From Candidatus Cryosericum hinesii (GTDB lineage Bacteria; Caldisericota; Caldisericia; Cryosericales; Cryosericaceae): a stretch of 64,000 nt of DNA. A model generated the notes under the pieces. It did not search any database. It was not told where the DNA came from and was given only the letters and a program-made list of their open reading frames with translations. Of this stretch, positions 9,496-18,571 are shown piece after piece (position 1 is the stretch's first letter; each line of letters opens with the position of its first letter). Location: positions 89,158 to 153,157 of the forward strand of contig NZ_QXIW01000027.1 of the NCBI RefSeq assembly GCF_003570985.1. Reading direction: 5' to 3'. A program made the translations under genes and the position numbers.

Positions 9496-11202
9496 CTACA
9501 CCATGTAGGTGAGCTTCAAGTCGATGAAGCCCATTGGGGACTGGTAGAAATTCTTAATGTGCTTGCTGATCAGGACATCGTTGGTCCGGAAGAAGATCGG
9601 CATCACGGGCATGTTCGCCATAAGCATCGTCTCTGCGTCATGCATGGCCTTCATGCGCACCTTCTGATCACCGGTGCTCTTCTCCTTCATAATAAGAGCA
9701 TCATACGCCTTGCTGGTCCAACCGGTGTCGTTGTTGCCGCTGCCTGTCTGGAAGATGTCGAGGAACGTGTTTGCATCCATGTAGTCGGCGCTCCACTGTG
9801 CAAAGCCTACATCGTAGAACCCGTTGTTCCGGTCATCCATGTAGACGCCGCTCTCTTCAGGACGGAGTGTGCATGTGATGCCAAGGTTCACTTTCCACAT
9901 CGCCTGGATTGCTTCGCCAAGGGACTTCAACTCTTGCGATGTCCCGCTCACAATGGCGAATGCCGGGAAGCCCTTGCCATTCGGATAGCCGGCCTGTGCA
10001 AGCAACGCCTTCGCCGTGGCGATGTCGTTGTCCTTGTAATATGAGCCACCCGTAGTGCGGAAATCTTTGCTGCTGGTAGCGTCGGGCATGCCGCTGGCGA
10101 CAAAGCCAAGAGCAGGGATTTCTCCGCCTCTCGTGACGGACTTAGTGATCTGCTGACGATTGATTGCGAGCGTCAAAGCCTTGCGAACGCGGACGTCGCT
10201 GAATGGTTTCTTGGTCGTGTTGAACAGCATGTAGCGCGTCGCGAGGAACGGCTCCGCCGTGGCGTCGCCGGAGGCAACCAATTTACTCGCCTCGGAGAGA
10301 GGCACGGACACGGCAGAATCAAGCTGACCACTCTGGTACATGGACAGAGCCGTCGCTGCGTCTTCGACCATGAGGTAGGTGATCTTGGTGAGCTTGACCT
10401 TATCCCTGTCCCAATAGGTCGGGTTCTTGACAAAGGTCATCTTGTCATTGTGTGACCACTGCGTGAGCTTGAATGGCCCATCGGTCACATAGGTCTTGAC
10501 GTCGGAGGCCCACTTGTCATTCGTGCTGACAACGGCCTTGCAGACCGGCATCAGGGTAGGAAACGCCGTCAGGCTGAGGAAGTACGGGGTCGGGGACTGG
10601 AGGTAGACCTTGAGCGTCTTGGCAGTTAATGCCTTGACGCCGATGTTCTTGCTGGGGTCGATCTCTTTCTTCAGATCCGCAACGGGGACGTCCTTGCCCC
10701 CAACACTCTTCGTAAGAGGATTGCCTTTGGCATCAACAGCCTGGACATAGTACTTGGTGCCGACCTTGATGGACGTATTGAATGCCTGACCACCATAGAC
10801 GTAGTACAGCTGATAGGCATATTCTGATGCAAGGTCCGGGCTGAGAGCGCGCTTCCAGGCATACTCAAAATCGTATGCAGTGACAGCGGTTCCATTCGTC
10901 CAGTACGCATCGCGAAGCGTGAAGATATAGGTCTTGTGGTCATTGGAGATCGTCCAGCTCTTCGCAATTGCGGGCTGTGGCACACCTTTAGCGTCCAGAC
11001 GAGTCAATCCATCGAACACCTGCTCCTCGATGTTCATTTCTGGAAGCCCTACGGTAATAGCCGGGTCGATACCTGTCGGCTCGCCTCCCAGATTGTAGGA
11101 AATCTCCTGAGCGACGGCCTTGGCCGATGGCACCCTCGACAATCCACCAAAGATTGAGACGACAAAAAGCAGTACCAGGACAAGTGACAGTATTTTCTTC
11201 AT
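9496..11202 (-). CDS. Oligopeptide ABC transporter substrate-binding protein (OppA-like), paralogue B
   Basis: A 568-residue family-5 solute-binding protein, the closest relative of paralogue A across its length (shared signal peptide ending PSAKA, YNLGGEPTGIDP, YDFEYAWKRALSPDLAS). It too lacks a lipobox. Differences cluster in the second lobe (for example FAIVSGTSQELKSLGEA), where peptide contacts usually lie, suggesting changed specificity. ATG 11202 follows GGAGG; the upstream ATG at 11226 has no ribosome binding site. Confidence 0.93.
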   Translation of the reverse strand: MKKILSLVLVLLFVVSIFGGLSRVPSAKAVAQEISYNLGGEPTGIDPAITVGLPEMNIEEQVFDGLTRLDAKGVPQPAIAKSWTISNDHKTYIFTLRDAYWTNGTAVTAYDFEYAWKRALSPDLASEYAYQLYYVYGGQAFNTSIKVGTKYYVQAVDAKGNPLTKSVGGKDVPVADLKKEIDPSKNIGVKALTAKTLKVYLQSPTPYFLSLTAFPTLMPVCKAVVSTNDKWASDVKTYVTDGPFKLTQWSHNDKMTFVKNPTYWDRDKVKLTKITYLMVEDAATALSMYQSGQLDSAVSVPLSEASKLVASGDATAEPFLATRYMLFNTTKKPFSDVRVRKALTLAINRQQITKSVTRGGEIPALGFVASGMPDATSSKDFRTTGGSYYKDNDIATAKALLAQAGYPNGKGFPAFAIVSGTSQELKSLGEAIQAMWKVNLGITCTLRPEESGVYMDDRNNGFYDVGFAQWSADYMDANTFLDIFQTGSGNNDTGWTSKAYDALIMKEKSTGDQKVRMKAMHDAETMLMANMPVMPIFFRTNDVLISKHIKNFYQSPMGFIDLKLTYMV

Positions 11203-11252
11203 ACACGATCCTCCATTTTTCCACAAGAGCGTGCCGCTTTGCGGTTGTCGGA

Positions 11253-11280
11253 ATCATAGCAATACTTCAGGAAAACACAA
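11253..11280 (-). promoter_or_regulatory. Promoter of OppA paralogue B
   Basis: Minus-strand -35 TTGTGT (11275-11280), 16-base spacer containing TTTTCCTGAAGTATTG, -10 TATGAT (11253-11258). Geometry and spacer sequence match the promoter of paralogue A. Confidence 0.65.
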
Positions 11281-11353
11281 CACGACCCTGTCGATGCGGC
11301 GACCCAACAGGGTTCTCCGTTTCTGCAGCGGTTACGGTATCCTGCAAACATGC

Positions 11354-11381
11354 AGAGCGGCCGCGAGTTCGCGGCCGCTCT
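11354..11381. repeat. GC-rich hairpin, copy 3 of 3
   Basis: The same AGAGCGGCCGC stem with loop GAGTTC, downstream of OppA paralogue C, flanked on the left by the segment also found beside copy 2. Confidence 0.75.
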
Positions 11382-11428
11382 CTTCATTTCTGATATGCTG
11401 AACTGATATCTTCGGCGTCTCCTGAAGG

Positions 11429-13135
11429 CTACTCCATGTAAGTGGTCTTCCAGTCGACAAATCCCAGCGTCGACTGGTAGAAGTTCTTGACGTGCTTGGT
11501 AATGAGCACAGGGTTCGTGTAGAAGTAGATTGGAATAATGGGGAAGTCTGTCATGAGGATCTTCTCTGCGTCATGCAGCGTCGCCATACGTGCCGCCGGG
11601 TCGGTAGTCGCCTTGGCTTTTGCGATGAGAGCATCATACGTCTTGTTGGCGTAGCCGGTGCCGTTGTTTCCACCATCCGTGACCCACATGTCCAGGAACG
11701 TGTTGGGGTCCATATAGTCACCGATCCAGCCTGCACGGGCAACCTGGTAGTTGAGATTGTTCCGGTCATCCAGGTAGACGCCCCACTCCTCGACCTTGAG
11801 GGTGCACGTGATACCAAGGTTCTTGTTCCACATCTGCTGGATCGCCTCGGCGATGGATTGGTGTGCGTTGGAGGTGTTGAAGAGCAGGGTGAAGGCAGGG
11901 AATCCCTTGCCTCCCGGATATCCTGCGTCTGCCAGCAACTTCTGCGCAGTTGCAATATCGTTGTCCTTGTAGAATGTACCACCAACAGTGCGGAAATCGC
12001 TGCCGGCAGCCGCGTCTGCAATGCCACCGGGAACAAAAGCCAGCGCGGGAATCTGTCCACCCTTCGTGACGGACGTCGTGATGGCGGCACGGTCGATGGC
12101 CAGATTCAAGGCTTCGCGAACGCGGACGTCGTCGAATGGCTTCTTGGTGACATTGATCTGATAGTAGTATGTTCCAAGGTACGGAAGGATTTGTGCATCG
12201 CCTGAGGCGACCAACTTGGGCAACTCTGCAATGGGTACAGTGGAACCTACATCCATCTGACCGCTCTGGAACATGGACAGAGCCGTCGATTCATCCGTGA
12301 CCATGAGGTACGTGATCTTTGTAAGTTTGACAGCAGCCTTGTCCCAGTACGTCGGGTTGTTGACAAAGGTCATCTTGTCGTTGTGTGACCACTGCGTGAG
12401 CGTGAACGGTCCATCGGTGACGTAGTTCGTCACGTCGGCGGCCCACTTGTCATTTGTGCTGACAACAGCCTTACAGACCGGCATCAGGGTAGGGAACGCC
12501 GTCAGGTTGAGGAAATAGACGGTGGGCGATTCAAGATCAACCTGGAGCGTCTTGGCATCCAGCGCCTTGACACCGACGTCCTTGCTGGGGTCGATTTCTT
12601 TCGCCATGTCTGCAACGGGGACATCCTTGCCCCCCTCTTTCTTTGTAAGAGGATTGCCTTTGGCATCGACAGCCTGAACATAGTACTTGCTGCCGACCTT
12701 GATGGACGTGTTGAATGCCTGACCACCACGCACGTAGTAGAGCTGATAGGCGTATATAGCAGCCAGTTCCGGGCTGAGAGCACGCTTCCAGGCATACTCA
12801 AAATCGTATGCGGTGACAGGTGTTCCGTTCGTCCAGGACGCATCGCGAAGCGTAAAGGTATACGTCTTCAGGTCCGCAGAGATCTTCCAACTCGCCGCAA
12901 TCGCCGGCTGTGGCATATTCTTGTTGTCGATACGTGTCAATCCGTCAAAGGTCTGCAATATGATATTGGCTTCCGGAATGCCCTGAGAAAGGGCTGGATC
13001 GATCGTGGCGGGCTCGGTCCCCAAGTTGTACGTTACTTCCTGCACGTTGCCTTTGCTTGTGGTGCAAGAGACGGTCCCCAAAAGAGCGACAGCAAGGAAT
13101 ACCGATATTAAGACAAACGAAAATGCTTTTCTCAT
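11429..13135 (-). CDS. Oligopeptide ABC transporter substrate-binding lipoprotein (OppA-like), paralogue C
   Basis: A 568-residue family-5 solute-binding protein with the same body plan as paralogues A and B, but with a signal peptide ending LLGTVSC and so a probable lipid anchor. The second-lobe segment (AFTLLFNTSNAHQSIAEAIQQ) is like A, not B. ATG 13135 has GGGAGG seven bases upstream; the ATG at 13171 would add twelve residues before the signal. It faces away from the plus-strand paralogue D. Confidence 0.93.
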   Translation of the reverse strand: MRKAFSFVLISVFLAVALLGTVSCTTSKGNVQEVTYNLGTEPATIDPALSQGIPEANIILQTFDGLTRIDNKNMPQPAIAASWKISADLKTYTFTLRDASWTNGTPVTAYDFEYAWKRALSPELAAIYAYQLYYVRGGQAFNTSIKVGSKYYVQAVDAKGNPLTKKEGGKDVPVADMAKEIDPSKDVGVKALDAKTLQVDLESPTVYFLNLTAFPTLMPVCKAVVSTNDKWAADVTNYVTDGPFTLTQWSHNDKMTFVNNPTYWDKAAVKLTKITYLMVTDESTALSMFQSGQMDVGSTVPIAELPKLVASGDAQILPYLGTYYYQINVTKKPFDDVRVREALNLAIDRAAITTSVTKGGQIPALAFVPGGIADAAAGSDFRTVGGTFYKDNDIATAQKLLADAGYPGGKGFPAFTLLFNTSNAHQSIAEAIQQMWNKNLGITCTLKVEEWGVYLDDRNNLNYQVARAGWIGDYMDPNTFLDMWVTDGGNNGTGYANKTYDALIAKAKATTDPAARMATLHDAEKILMTDFPIIPIYFYTNPVLITKHVKNFYQSTLGFVDWKTTYME

Positions 13136-13206
13136 ATGATAGCCTCCCGTTCTCAACATGATTCGTGGCATCTTACGGCTACCATAAAAGTAATGCAGCT
13201 ACCATA

Positions 13207-13234
13207 AGGATAGCCGTACATCAGGAAAAAACAA
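13207..13234 (-). promoter_or_regulatory. Promoter of OppA paralogue C
   Basis: Minus-strand -35 TTGTTT (13229-13234), 16-base spacer with TTTCCTGATGTACGGC, -10 TATCCT (13207-13212). Related to the promoters of A and B, with a weaker -10. GCTACCATAA is directly repeated just downstream (near 13187 and 13199). Confidence 0.5.
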
Positions 13235-13257
13235 CTCGATCCTGTCTGCGTATGGTC

Positions 13258-13285
13258 TTGCAAAAACCTGTAAGCATTATACAAT
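13258..13285 (+). promoter_or_regulatory. Promoter of OppA paralogue D
   Basis: Plus-strand -35 TTGCAA (13258-13263), 16-base spacer, -10 TACAAT (13280-13285). It lies 24 bases from the oppositely directed promoter of paralogue C, so both could answer to one regulator. Confidence 0.55.
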
Positions 13286-13336
13286 CGCTCTTACGTCAGG
13301 TTTTGCTCGGTAGACGAAATACACGGGAGGAATCAC

Positions 13337-15070
13337 ATGACAAGAAAAGTTGTTGTATTCCTAGTTCTATGTATGCTGGCCGCTACGTTCGCCGGTTGTG
13401 GAACCAAGAGCACGGGTGGTGTCGCTACATCCGGCATGGCAGCCGATCAGACCGTACGGTACAATCTTGCTGTTGAGCCGGCCAGTCTCGATCCTGCGCT
13501 TGCAGACGGCAATCCAGCGCTGGGAACAGTGCTCCAGCTGTTTGATGGTCTAACACGCAATGACAAGAACAACGTGCCCCAACCGGCTATCGCAACCAGC
13601 TGGGACGTGTCGACCGACAAGCTGACCTATACGTTCCATCTTCGTGACGCCAAATGGAGCAACGGCGATCCTGTGACCGCACAAGACTTTGAGTATGCCT
13701 GGAAGCGGGCGCTGGCTCCTGAGACAGCAGGTGCTTTTTCCTATCAGCTGTACTATATCAAGAACGGCCAGGCATTTAACACATCCCTGGTGCAGGACGG
13801 CAAGTACTACGCCGCGAAGGTGGACGCGAACGGCAATCCCGTTACAACGACAGCCAACGGCAAGACCGTCCCCGTCGTCGATACGACCAAGCCGTTTGAC
13901 GTCGCCTCTGTCGGTGTCAAAGCAGTAGACGACAAGACGCTGCAGGTGACCCTGGAAGGGCCTACCCCGTATTTCATCGACCTCACAGCCTACCCCACCT
14001 TGGCTCCTGTCGACAAGAAGGTGGTTGAGGCAAACGCGCAGTGGGCTGGCAATCCATCGACCTACGTCTGCGACGGTCCCTTCAAGCTCACGGAATGGGG
14101 TCACAACGATCACCTGACAATGGTCAAGAACGACACATATTGGGATGCCGCCTCGGTGCGTCTTGCTACTGTGATCTATGATATGGTTCAAGACCCGTCG
14201 ACAGCCCTGACGATGTACCAGACTGGCCAGCTCGATGCCGCAGCTGAGGTCCCCTCGTCCGAACTGAAAAGCCTTATTGCTTCAGGCGATGCTCAGGTTC
14301 TCCCCTTCCTTGGCACCTACTATCTCCTGTTCAACAATAGCAAGAAGCCGTTCAACGACGAGCGTGTGCGCCAGGCCCTGACGCTGGCGATCAATCGCCA
14401 GCAGATCGTGGACAACATTACCAAGGGCGGCGAGTTGCCTGCGATGGCGTTCATCCCGTATGGCTTCGCCGATGCCACTCCAAACAGTGACTTCCGCAAA
14501 GTCGGCGGTGAAACGTACTTCAAAGACAATGACATTGCGACCGCACAGAAGTTGCTGGCAGATGCAGGATACCCTGGAGGCAAGGGATTCCCTGCCTTTA
14601 CGTATCTGATCAACACCTCCCCCACACACCAGGCGATTGGTGAGGCGATCCAACAAATGTGGAAGAAGAATCTGGGCATCACGTGCTCGATCCAGAGTGA
14701 GGAGTTTGGCGTGTTCCTGCAGGACCGCAGCAGTCTCAACTATGACGTTTCTCGTGCGGGATGGACTGCGGACTACATGGACCCTAATACATTCCTCGAT
14801 CTGTATATCACAGGTGGCGGCAACAATGATCTGGGATGGACCAGCAAGGTGTATGATCAGGCTATTGCAACTGAGAAAGCGACTGCTGATCAGACCGCTC
14901 GTCTCACGGCTATGCATCTCGCCGAGGATACACTGATGAAGGACTTCGCCATTTGCCCGATATACTTCTACACGAACCCTATTCTGCTGAGCAAGAGGGT
15001 CAAGGACTTCTATCAGGGCAGCATCGGGTTTCCCGACTGGAAGTACGCGTATATGGCATCAGGCAAGTAG
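13337..15070 (+). CDS. Oligopeptide ABC transporter substrate-binding lipoprotein (OppA-like), paralogue D
   Basis: A 577-residue family-5 solute-binding protein with a clear lipobox (ATFAGC, cysteine 22), so anchored to a membrane. It keeps the landmarks of the set (YNLAVEPASLDPAL, LFDGLTRNDKNN, QDFEYAWKRALAPETAG) but is the most divergent copy and the only one on the plus strand. GGGAGG precedes the ATG at good spacing. No permease genes follow; it must share an Opp/Dpp permease encoded elsewhere. Confidence 0.94.
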   Translation: MTRKVVVFLVLCMLAATFAGCGTKSTGGVATSGMAADQTVRYNLAVEPASLDPALADGNPALGTVLQLFDGLTRNDKNNVPQPAIATSWDVSTDKLTYTFHLRDAKWSNGDPVTAQDFEYAWKRALAPETAGAFSYQLYYIKNGQAFNTSLVQDGKYYAAKVDANGNPVTTTANGKTVPVVDTTKPFDVASVGVKAVDDKTLQVTLEGPTPYFIDLTAYPTLAPVDKKVVEANAQWAGNPSTYVCDGPFKLTEWGHNDHLTMVKNDTYWDAASVRLATVIYDMVQDPSTALTMYQTGQLDAAAEVPSSELKSLIASGDAQVLPFLGTYYLLFNNSKKPFNDERVRQALTLAINRQQIVDNITKGGELPAMAFIPYGFADATPNSDFRKVGGETYFKDNDIATAQKLLADAGYPGGKGFPAFTYLINTSPTHQAIGEAIQQMWKKNLGITCSIQSEEFGVFLQDRSSLNYDVSRAGWTADYMDPNTFLDLYITGGGNNDLGWTSKVYDQAIATEKATADQTARLTAMHLAEDTLMKDFAICPIYFYTNPILLSKRVKDFYQGSIGFPDWKYAYMASGK

Positions 15071-15099
15071 AAGAGCAGTTCAGACAGGTTTCATGCAAG

Positions 15100-15128
15100 A
15101 ATGCCGGGCACATCATGTGCCCGGCATT
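15100..15128 (+). terminator. Hairpin downstream of OppA paralogue D
   Basis: A perfect 13-bp stem AATGCCGGGCACA/TGTGCCCGGCATT with a TCA loop, 30 bases after the stop. The following bases are only mildly T-rich. It also lies just downstream of the convergent D-aminopeptidase gene and may serve both. Confidence 0.7.
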
Positions 15129-15154
15129 GTCATCAACTGATAGGACGCAGTTGG

Positions 15155-16012
15155 CTACAGGTCTTTGTCGTACTTCCCTGCGACGGTGCAGCTCATGAGG
15201 AACCGGTAGAGCTCAATCGGGTCAGCCGAGGTGTACGAAAGTTCACGGCCGCCGGAACGCCGGGAGCCGGGGATCCAGGCAGCGACGTCGCAGGCGCTGG
15301 TCGTCAGGAAGCGCACGGTCCAGGTTGACGGCGAAGTCGCCAGAATCTCGTGCTGGACGGTCCCCTGAAGCTGCTCGTCTGCAAGTGTCGTGCGACCACG
15401 GGACATCAATTGACGCGTCGCATTGGCGGCACCATCACGGATCAGCGTCTTCGATGCCTCGGGCATCAGCGTCCGCTGGGAATATCGGCCGGTGGCCCAC
15501 TTGGTAGTGACAAAGACGGCGTGGGGGAAGAACTGCTGCGAGAACCCACAGTACTGCTCGTCACCGCTGCCGAAGATGAATGGGATGCCCAGGCGGGCCA
15601 GCAGGACCATGTTGAGTTCTGTCTCGCCCACGACGTGCCCGTTGGCCAGAACCTCGTAGATGGAGGCCGAGGAATAGGTGTGGTCCATGGACCCATTGCG
15701 CGTTCCGATGGGAGCATGGTAGCCGACAAACAGGGCTGCGTCGCAGGTTGCATCTGCTCCTTCGACCATGTACAGCGGGCGCGGGTAGCCCCGCACGACC
15801 TGCACATCCTGTGGAAGCCTGTCGAGCAGCAGGTTCTGCCCACGGCTGTGACTATCGGCGATGAGGATTGCAGCTTCTTTGTCGACACTCCGGATGCCTT
15901 CGATAGTGGCGCATGTCTCGCCCGTCATGAGCTCTCGCTGTTCCTGGCTGGTTTCCGACCATGACACAAGGCCGGCTATACCCTCCATATCCAGACTGAT
16001 GAAGTACTTCAT
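15155..16012 (-). CDS. M55-family D-aminopeptidase (DppA-like)
   Basis: The 285-residue protein has the zinc-site motifs of DppA in order: SLDMEG near residue 6 (Asp8, Glu10), ADSHSRG, VGYHAPIG and a conserved Glu in VGETELN. DppA removes N-terminal D-residues from short peptides and assembles as a self-compartmentalised decamer in the cytoplasm. Its place beside four peptide receptors suggests it processes imported D-amino-acid-containing peptides, such as peptidoglycan fragments. It is convergent with paralogue D. Confidence 0.9.
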   Translation of the reverse strand: MKYFISLDMEGIAGLVSWSETSQEQRELMTGETCATIEGIRSVDKEAAILIADSHSRGQNLLLDRLPQDVQVVRGYPRPLYMVEGADATCDAALFVGYHAPIGTRNGSMDHTYSSASIYEVLANGHVVGETELNMVLLARLGIPFIFGSGDEQYCGFSQQFFPHAVFVTTKWATGRYSQRTLMPEASKTLIRDGAANATRQLMSRGRTTLADEQLQGTVQHEILATSPSTWTVRFLTTSACDVAAWIPGSRRSGGRELSYTSADPIELYRFLMSCTVAGKYDKDL

Positions 16013-16228
16013 TTCAGATACCTCCCAGCGGCAACCGCCGCAGTAATCTACAGTTTCTCACGAGCGACATAAGTATATCCGGATTTCGCTGTTGCATGTC
16101 GCAAACATCTGCGTTGCACGCACCCATGGCGGTTTTCTGCGCCCCGCGTCCTGCATCGTGTTCATGGAACTGCATCAGCATGGCAGAAACCCGCAGTACC
16201 CAAACATGCACGTCATCGGCTCAGGCGC

Positions 16229-16257
16229 TTGCACCACAGTGCCCTTTTGGGTATGCT
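16229..16257 (+). promoter_or_regulatory. Promoter of the acetyltransferase-aminopeptidase operon
   Basis: -35 TTGCAC (16229-16234), 17-base spacer, -10 TATGCT (16252-16257), about 23 bases ahead of the ribosome binding site of the next gene. Confidence 0.55.
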
Positions 16258-16286
16258 GGTCTCATCGATTCTGAGGAGGTCGTACG

Positions 16287-16856
16287 ATGGAAAACCTGCC
16301 TGTCATCATGACTGGAACCAAGGTCGTCCTGACGCCTGCCTGCCGCGAAGACGTCCCAGCGTATTTGCGCTGGATCACGGACCCGGAACTGAATGTCTTT
16401 CTCCTCGACTATGGCAACGTATTCACACTGGAACAGGAGTATGCCTGGTATGAGGAGGCCGTCGCCAAGGCCGACAGCCACGCGGTCCACATGGACATCC
16501 GCCTGGTTGGCGATCAGAAGCTCATCGGCGACTGCGTTCTGTTCGATATCAACCACAAGGAAGGTACCGCCGAGGTCGGCATCCTGGTGGGCGAGAAGGA
16601 GTATCACAGCAAGGGGTACGGCAGCGAAGCGCTGTTCCTGCTGTGCCGGTACGGGTTCGACAAGCTGAACCTGCACAGCATCCTCCTGCGCCACCTGTCC
16701 ATCAACGCCCGCGGCGACAAGGCGTACCGCAAGGTCGGCTTCCGAGAACTCGGCTGCTTCCGCGAGTCCGTCGTCCGCGACCGCGTGCGCCACGACATGG
16801 TCTACATGGACCTGCTCGAGCCCGAACTGCGCAATCCAGCAACCGGAGAGAAGTGA
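16287..16856 (+). CDS. GNAT-family N-acetyltransferase (RimJ/RimL type)
   Basis: The 189-residue protein has the GNAT core: a beta strand leading to VGILVGEKEYHSKGYGSEA, which holds the acetyl-CoA pyrophosphate loop, then HLSINARGDKAYRKVGFRELG. Relatives acetylate N-termini or small amines. The acceptor is unknown. Its stop overlaps the GTG start of the aminopeptidase gene (GTGA), so the two are translationally coupled and the pair may act on the same peptides. Confidence 0.85.
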   Translation: MENLPVIMTGTKVVLTPACREDVPAYLRWITDPELNVFLLDYGNVFTLEQEYAWYEEAVAKADSHAVHMDIRLVGDQKLIGDCVLFDINHKEGTAEVGILVGEKEYHSKGYGSEALFLLCRYGFDKLNLHSILLRHLSINARGDKAYRKVGFRELGCFRESVVRDRVRHDMVYMDLLEPELRNPATGEK

Positions 16857-18571
16857 CGCTCCGCGAAGATCTGCTCCGGGAATTTTGCCCACAGAATGCG
16901 CTCGAGCTGGAGCGCGACCTTGCCCTCCTGCATCGTTCAAAAGGCGGGCAGGGATTTGTCGACGCCATCGTCAGGTTGCAGGAATTCGTGGGGACAGGGA
17001 CAGTACGCCACTATCCCTGTGGCACCACGTGCCAGGGGTATGTCGTTCCACGCCCGTGGAACCTCAAGGGCGGCTTCCTGCGCCTGTCCACCGGCGAATG
17101 GCTGGCCCCCGACCTGAGGATGGCCCCCATTGGAGGCATCTTCCTGTCCGGAGCAAGTCACGGCACCGAACGTCTCCGCGTCGTCGACGTCGGGGCAGGA
17201 ACAGAGGACACCGAGTATACTCAGTCGGTCGAGGGCTGTGCCGTCCTTGCCACGGGCAAACCTCCCGTCGTCTACCGCGAAGCGGTCGCCAAGCACGGCG
17301 CGCGCTGTGTCATCACCGACTTCATGCCTACGCAGGACGCACGCATCGGCCGAACACCTGAAGAGATGCCCGATACTGTGAACTATACTTCCTTCGGCTC
17401 TGAGTCACAGGGCGAGGGCTTCGGCTTCAACGTCAGCCACCGTACGTTCAAACATCTGCAGGACATAGTCGGGAAGGAAGTCATCGAGGTCGACACCTTC
17501 TTCGACGCTGACGCCGGCACGGGCGATCTGCAGGTACTGGAAGCTCACATAGGTACACCGGGAACACAGAAGCCCATCCTCCTTCTGGCGCACCTGTGTC
17601 ATCCTCGGCCGGGCGCAAACGACAACGCCAGCGGGGCTGCCCTGCTGGCCGAACTGGTGCGTGTCCTCCATACCGTGCCGCTGGAGCGAGAGGTCATCGC
17701 CCTCTGGATGCCCGAGTTCTACGGCACAATCGCGTGGTTTGTCGACCAGAAGCCCGATCTGGCATGCGCCATCAACATGGACATGGTCGGCGAAGACCAG
17801 GCGAAAACCGGCTCCACTCTGGAAGTCACAGCGACCCCATGGTCACTGCCCTCGTTCATTGCGGACCTTATGGCCGTCAACTTGACCACTCACGACTTCC
17901 GCCTGACACTCACCGGGTTCACATGGGGCTCCGACCACGCCATTCTCAACGACGCGAGCGTCCACGTCCCTGCTCTCTCGCTGACCCAGTGGCCCGACCG
18001 CTATTATCACTCCAGCGACGACACGCCGGACAAGTCCAGCGTCCAGTCCTTCGAGTGGGTGGGCCGTGGCGTTCTGGATACTCTCGCGGACCTTATCGCC
18101 GGGATCCCGGACGAGCGCGCCGCAGTAGTCGCAGCCCGTATACGTGAACAGGGACTGACAGACAGCGTACGGTACAGCGATCCATTGATACGAGACTGGG
18201 TGGCTCGGCGTACCCGTGCCGCGCTCCTCGCGCTGCAGGAGACCACCGACACGCCGGTCGTCCGCGCTGAACTGGCTGCGGCGGGCGCGACCGCTCCCAT
18301 GCCGGCATTCCAGCCAAGGGTCCCTGTCATCGGCCCCATTGAGGAGGTGTGGATGACCCCGGACGACCTCCAGTGGAATGACCGTCTGATACGCGACTTC
18401 CCCTGCTGGTACCACCTCAAGGCAGAAGTTGTCAACTTCATCCAGCTGGGCGTAGAACGCGAAGACGCCCTGAAACTGGCCACCGCAGAATTCGACGCGC
18501 CGGCCGCCGCTGTCCACGCAGCACGGCACTATCTCGATCTTTTGATAGCAAAGGGGTACCTTCTTCCATGA
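16853..18571 (+). CDS. M28-like zinc aminopeptidase (DUF4910-type)
   Basis: The 572-residue cytoplasmic protein contains a zinc peptidase core with HLCHPRPGANDNASG (metal His and bridging Asp), MPEFYGT (catalytic Glu region), INMDMVGED and HSSDDTPDK (last metal ligand). An N-terminal substrate-selecting domain and C-terminal winged-helix-like extension resemble DUF4910 aminopeptidases. The start is GTG 16853; the open frame extends upstream only as a shadow of the acetyltransferase gene. The four-base overlap with the next ATG continues the operon. Confidence 0.85.
   Translation: MTLREDLLREFCPQNALELERDLALLHRSKGGQGFVDAIVRLQEFVGTGTVRHYPCGTTCQGYVVPRPWNLKGGFLRLSTGEWLAPDLRMAPIGGIFLSGASHGTERLRVVDVGAGTEDTEYTQSVEGCAVLATGKPPVVYREAVAKHGARCVITDFMPTQDARIGRTPEEMPDTVNYTSFGSESQGEGFGFNVSHRTFKHLQDIVGKEVIEVDTFFDADAGTGDLQVLEAHIGTPGTQKPILLLAHLCHPRPGANDNASGAALLAELVRVLHTVPLEREVIALWMPEFYGTIAWFVDQKPDLACAINMDMVGEDQAKTGSTLEVTATPWSLPSFIADLMAVNLTTHDFRLTLTGFTWGSDHAILNDASVHVPALSLTQWPDRYYHSSDDTPDKSSVQSFEWVGRGVLDTLADLIAGIPDERAAVVAARIREQGLTDSVRYSDPLIRDWVARRTRAALLALQETTDTPVVRAELAAAGATAPMPAFQPRVPVIGPIEEVWMTPDDLQWNDRLIRDFPCWYHLKAEVVNFIQLGVEREDALKLATAEFDAPAAAVHAARHYLDLLIAKGYLLP

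Noticed and set aside
7483-11381. GC-rich hairpins as a CRISPR or mobile repeat
   Set aside because: Only three copies, each fixed beside a duplicated receptor gene and almost 2 kb apart, so simple co-duplication explains them.
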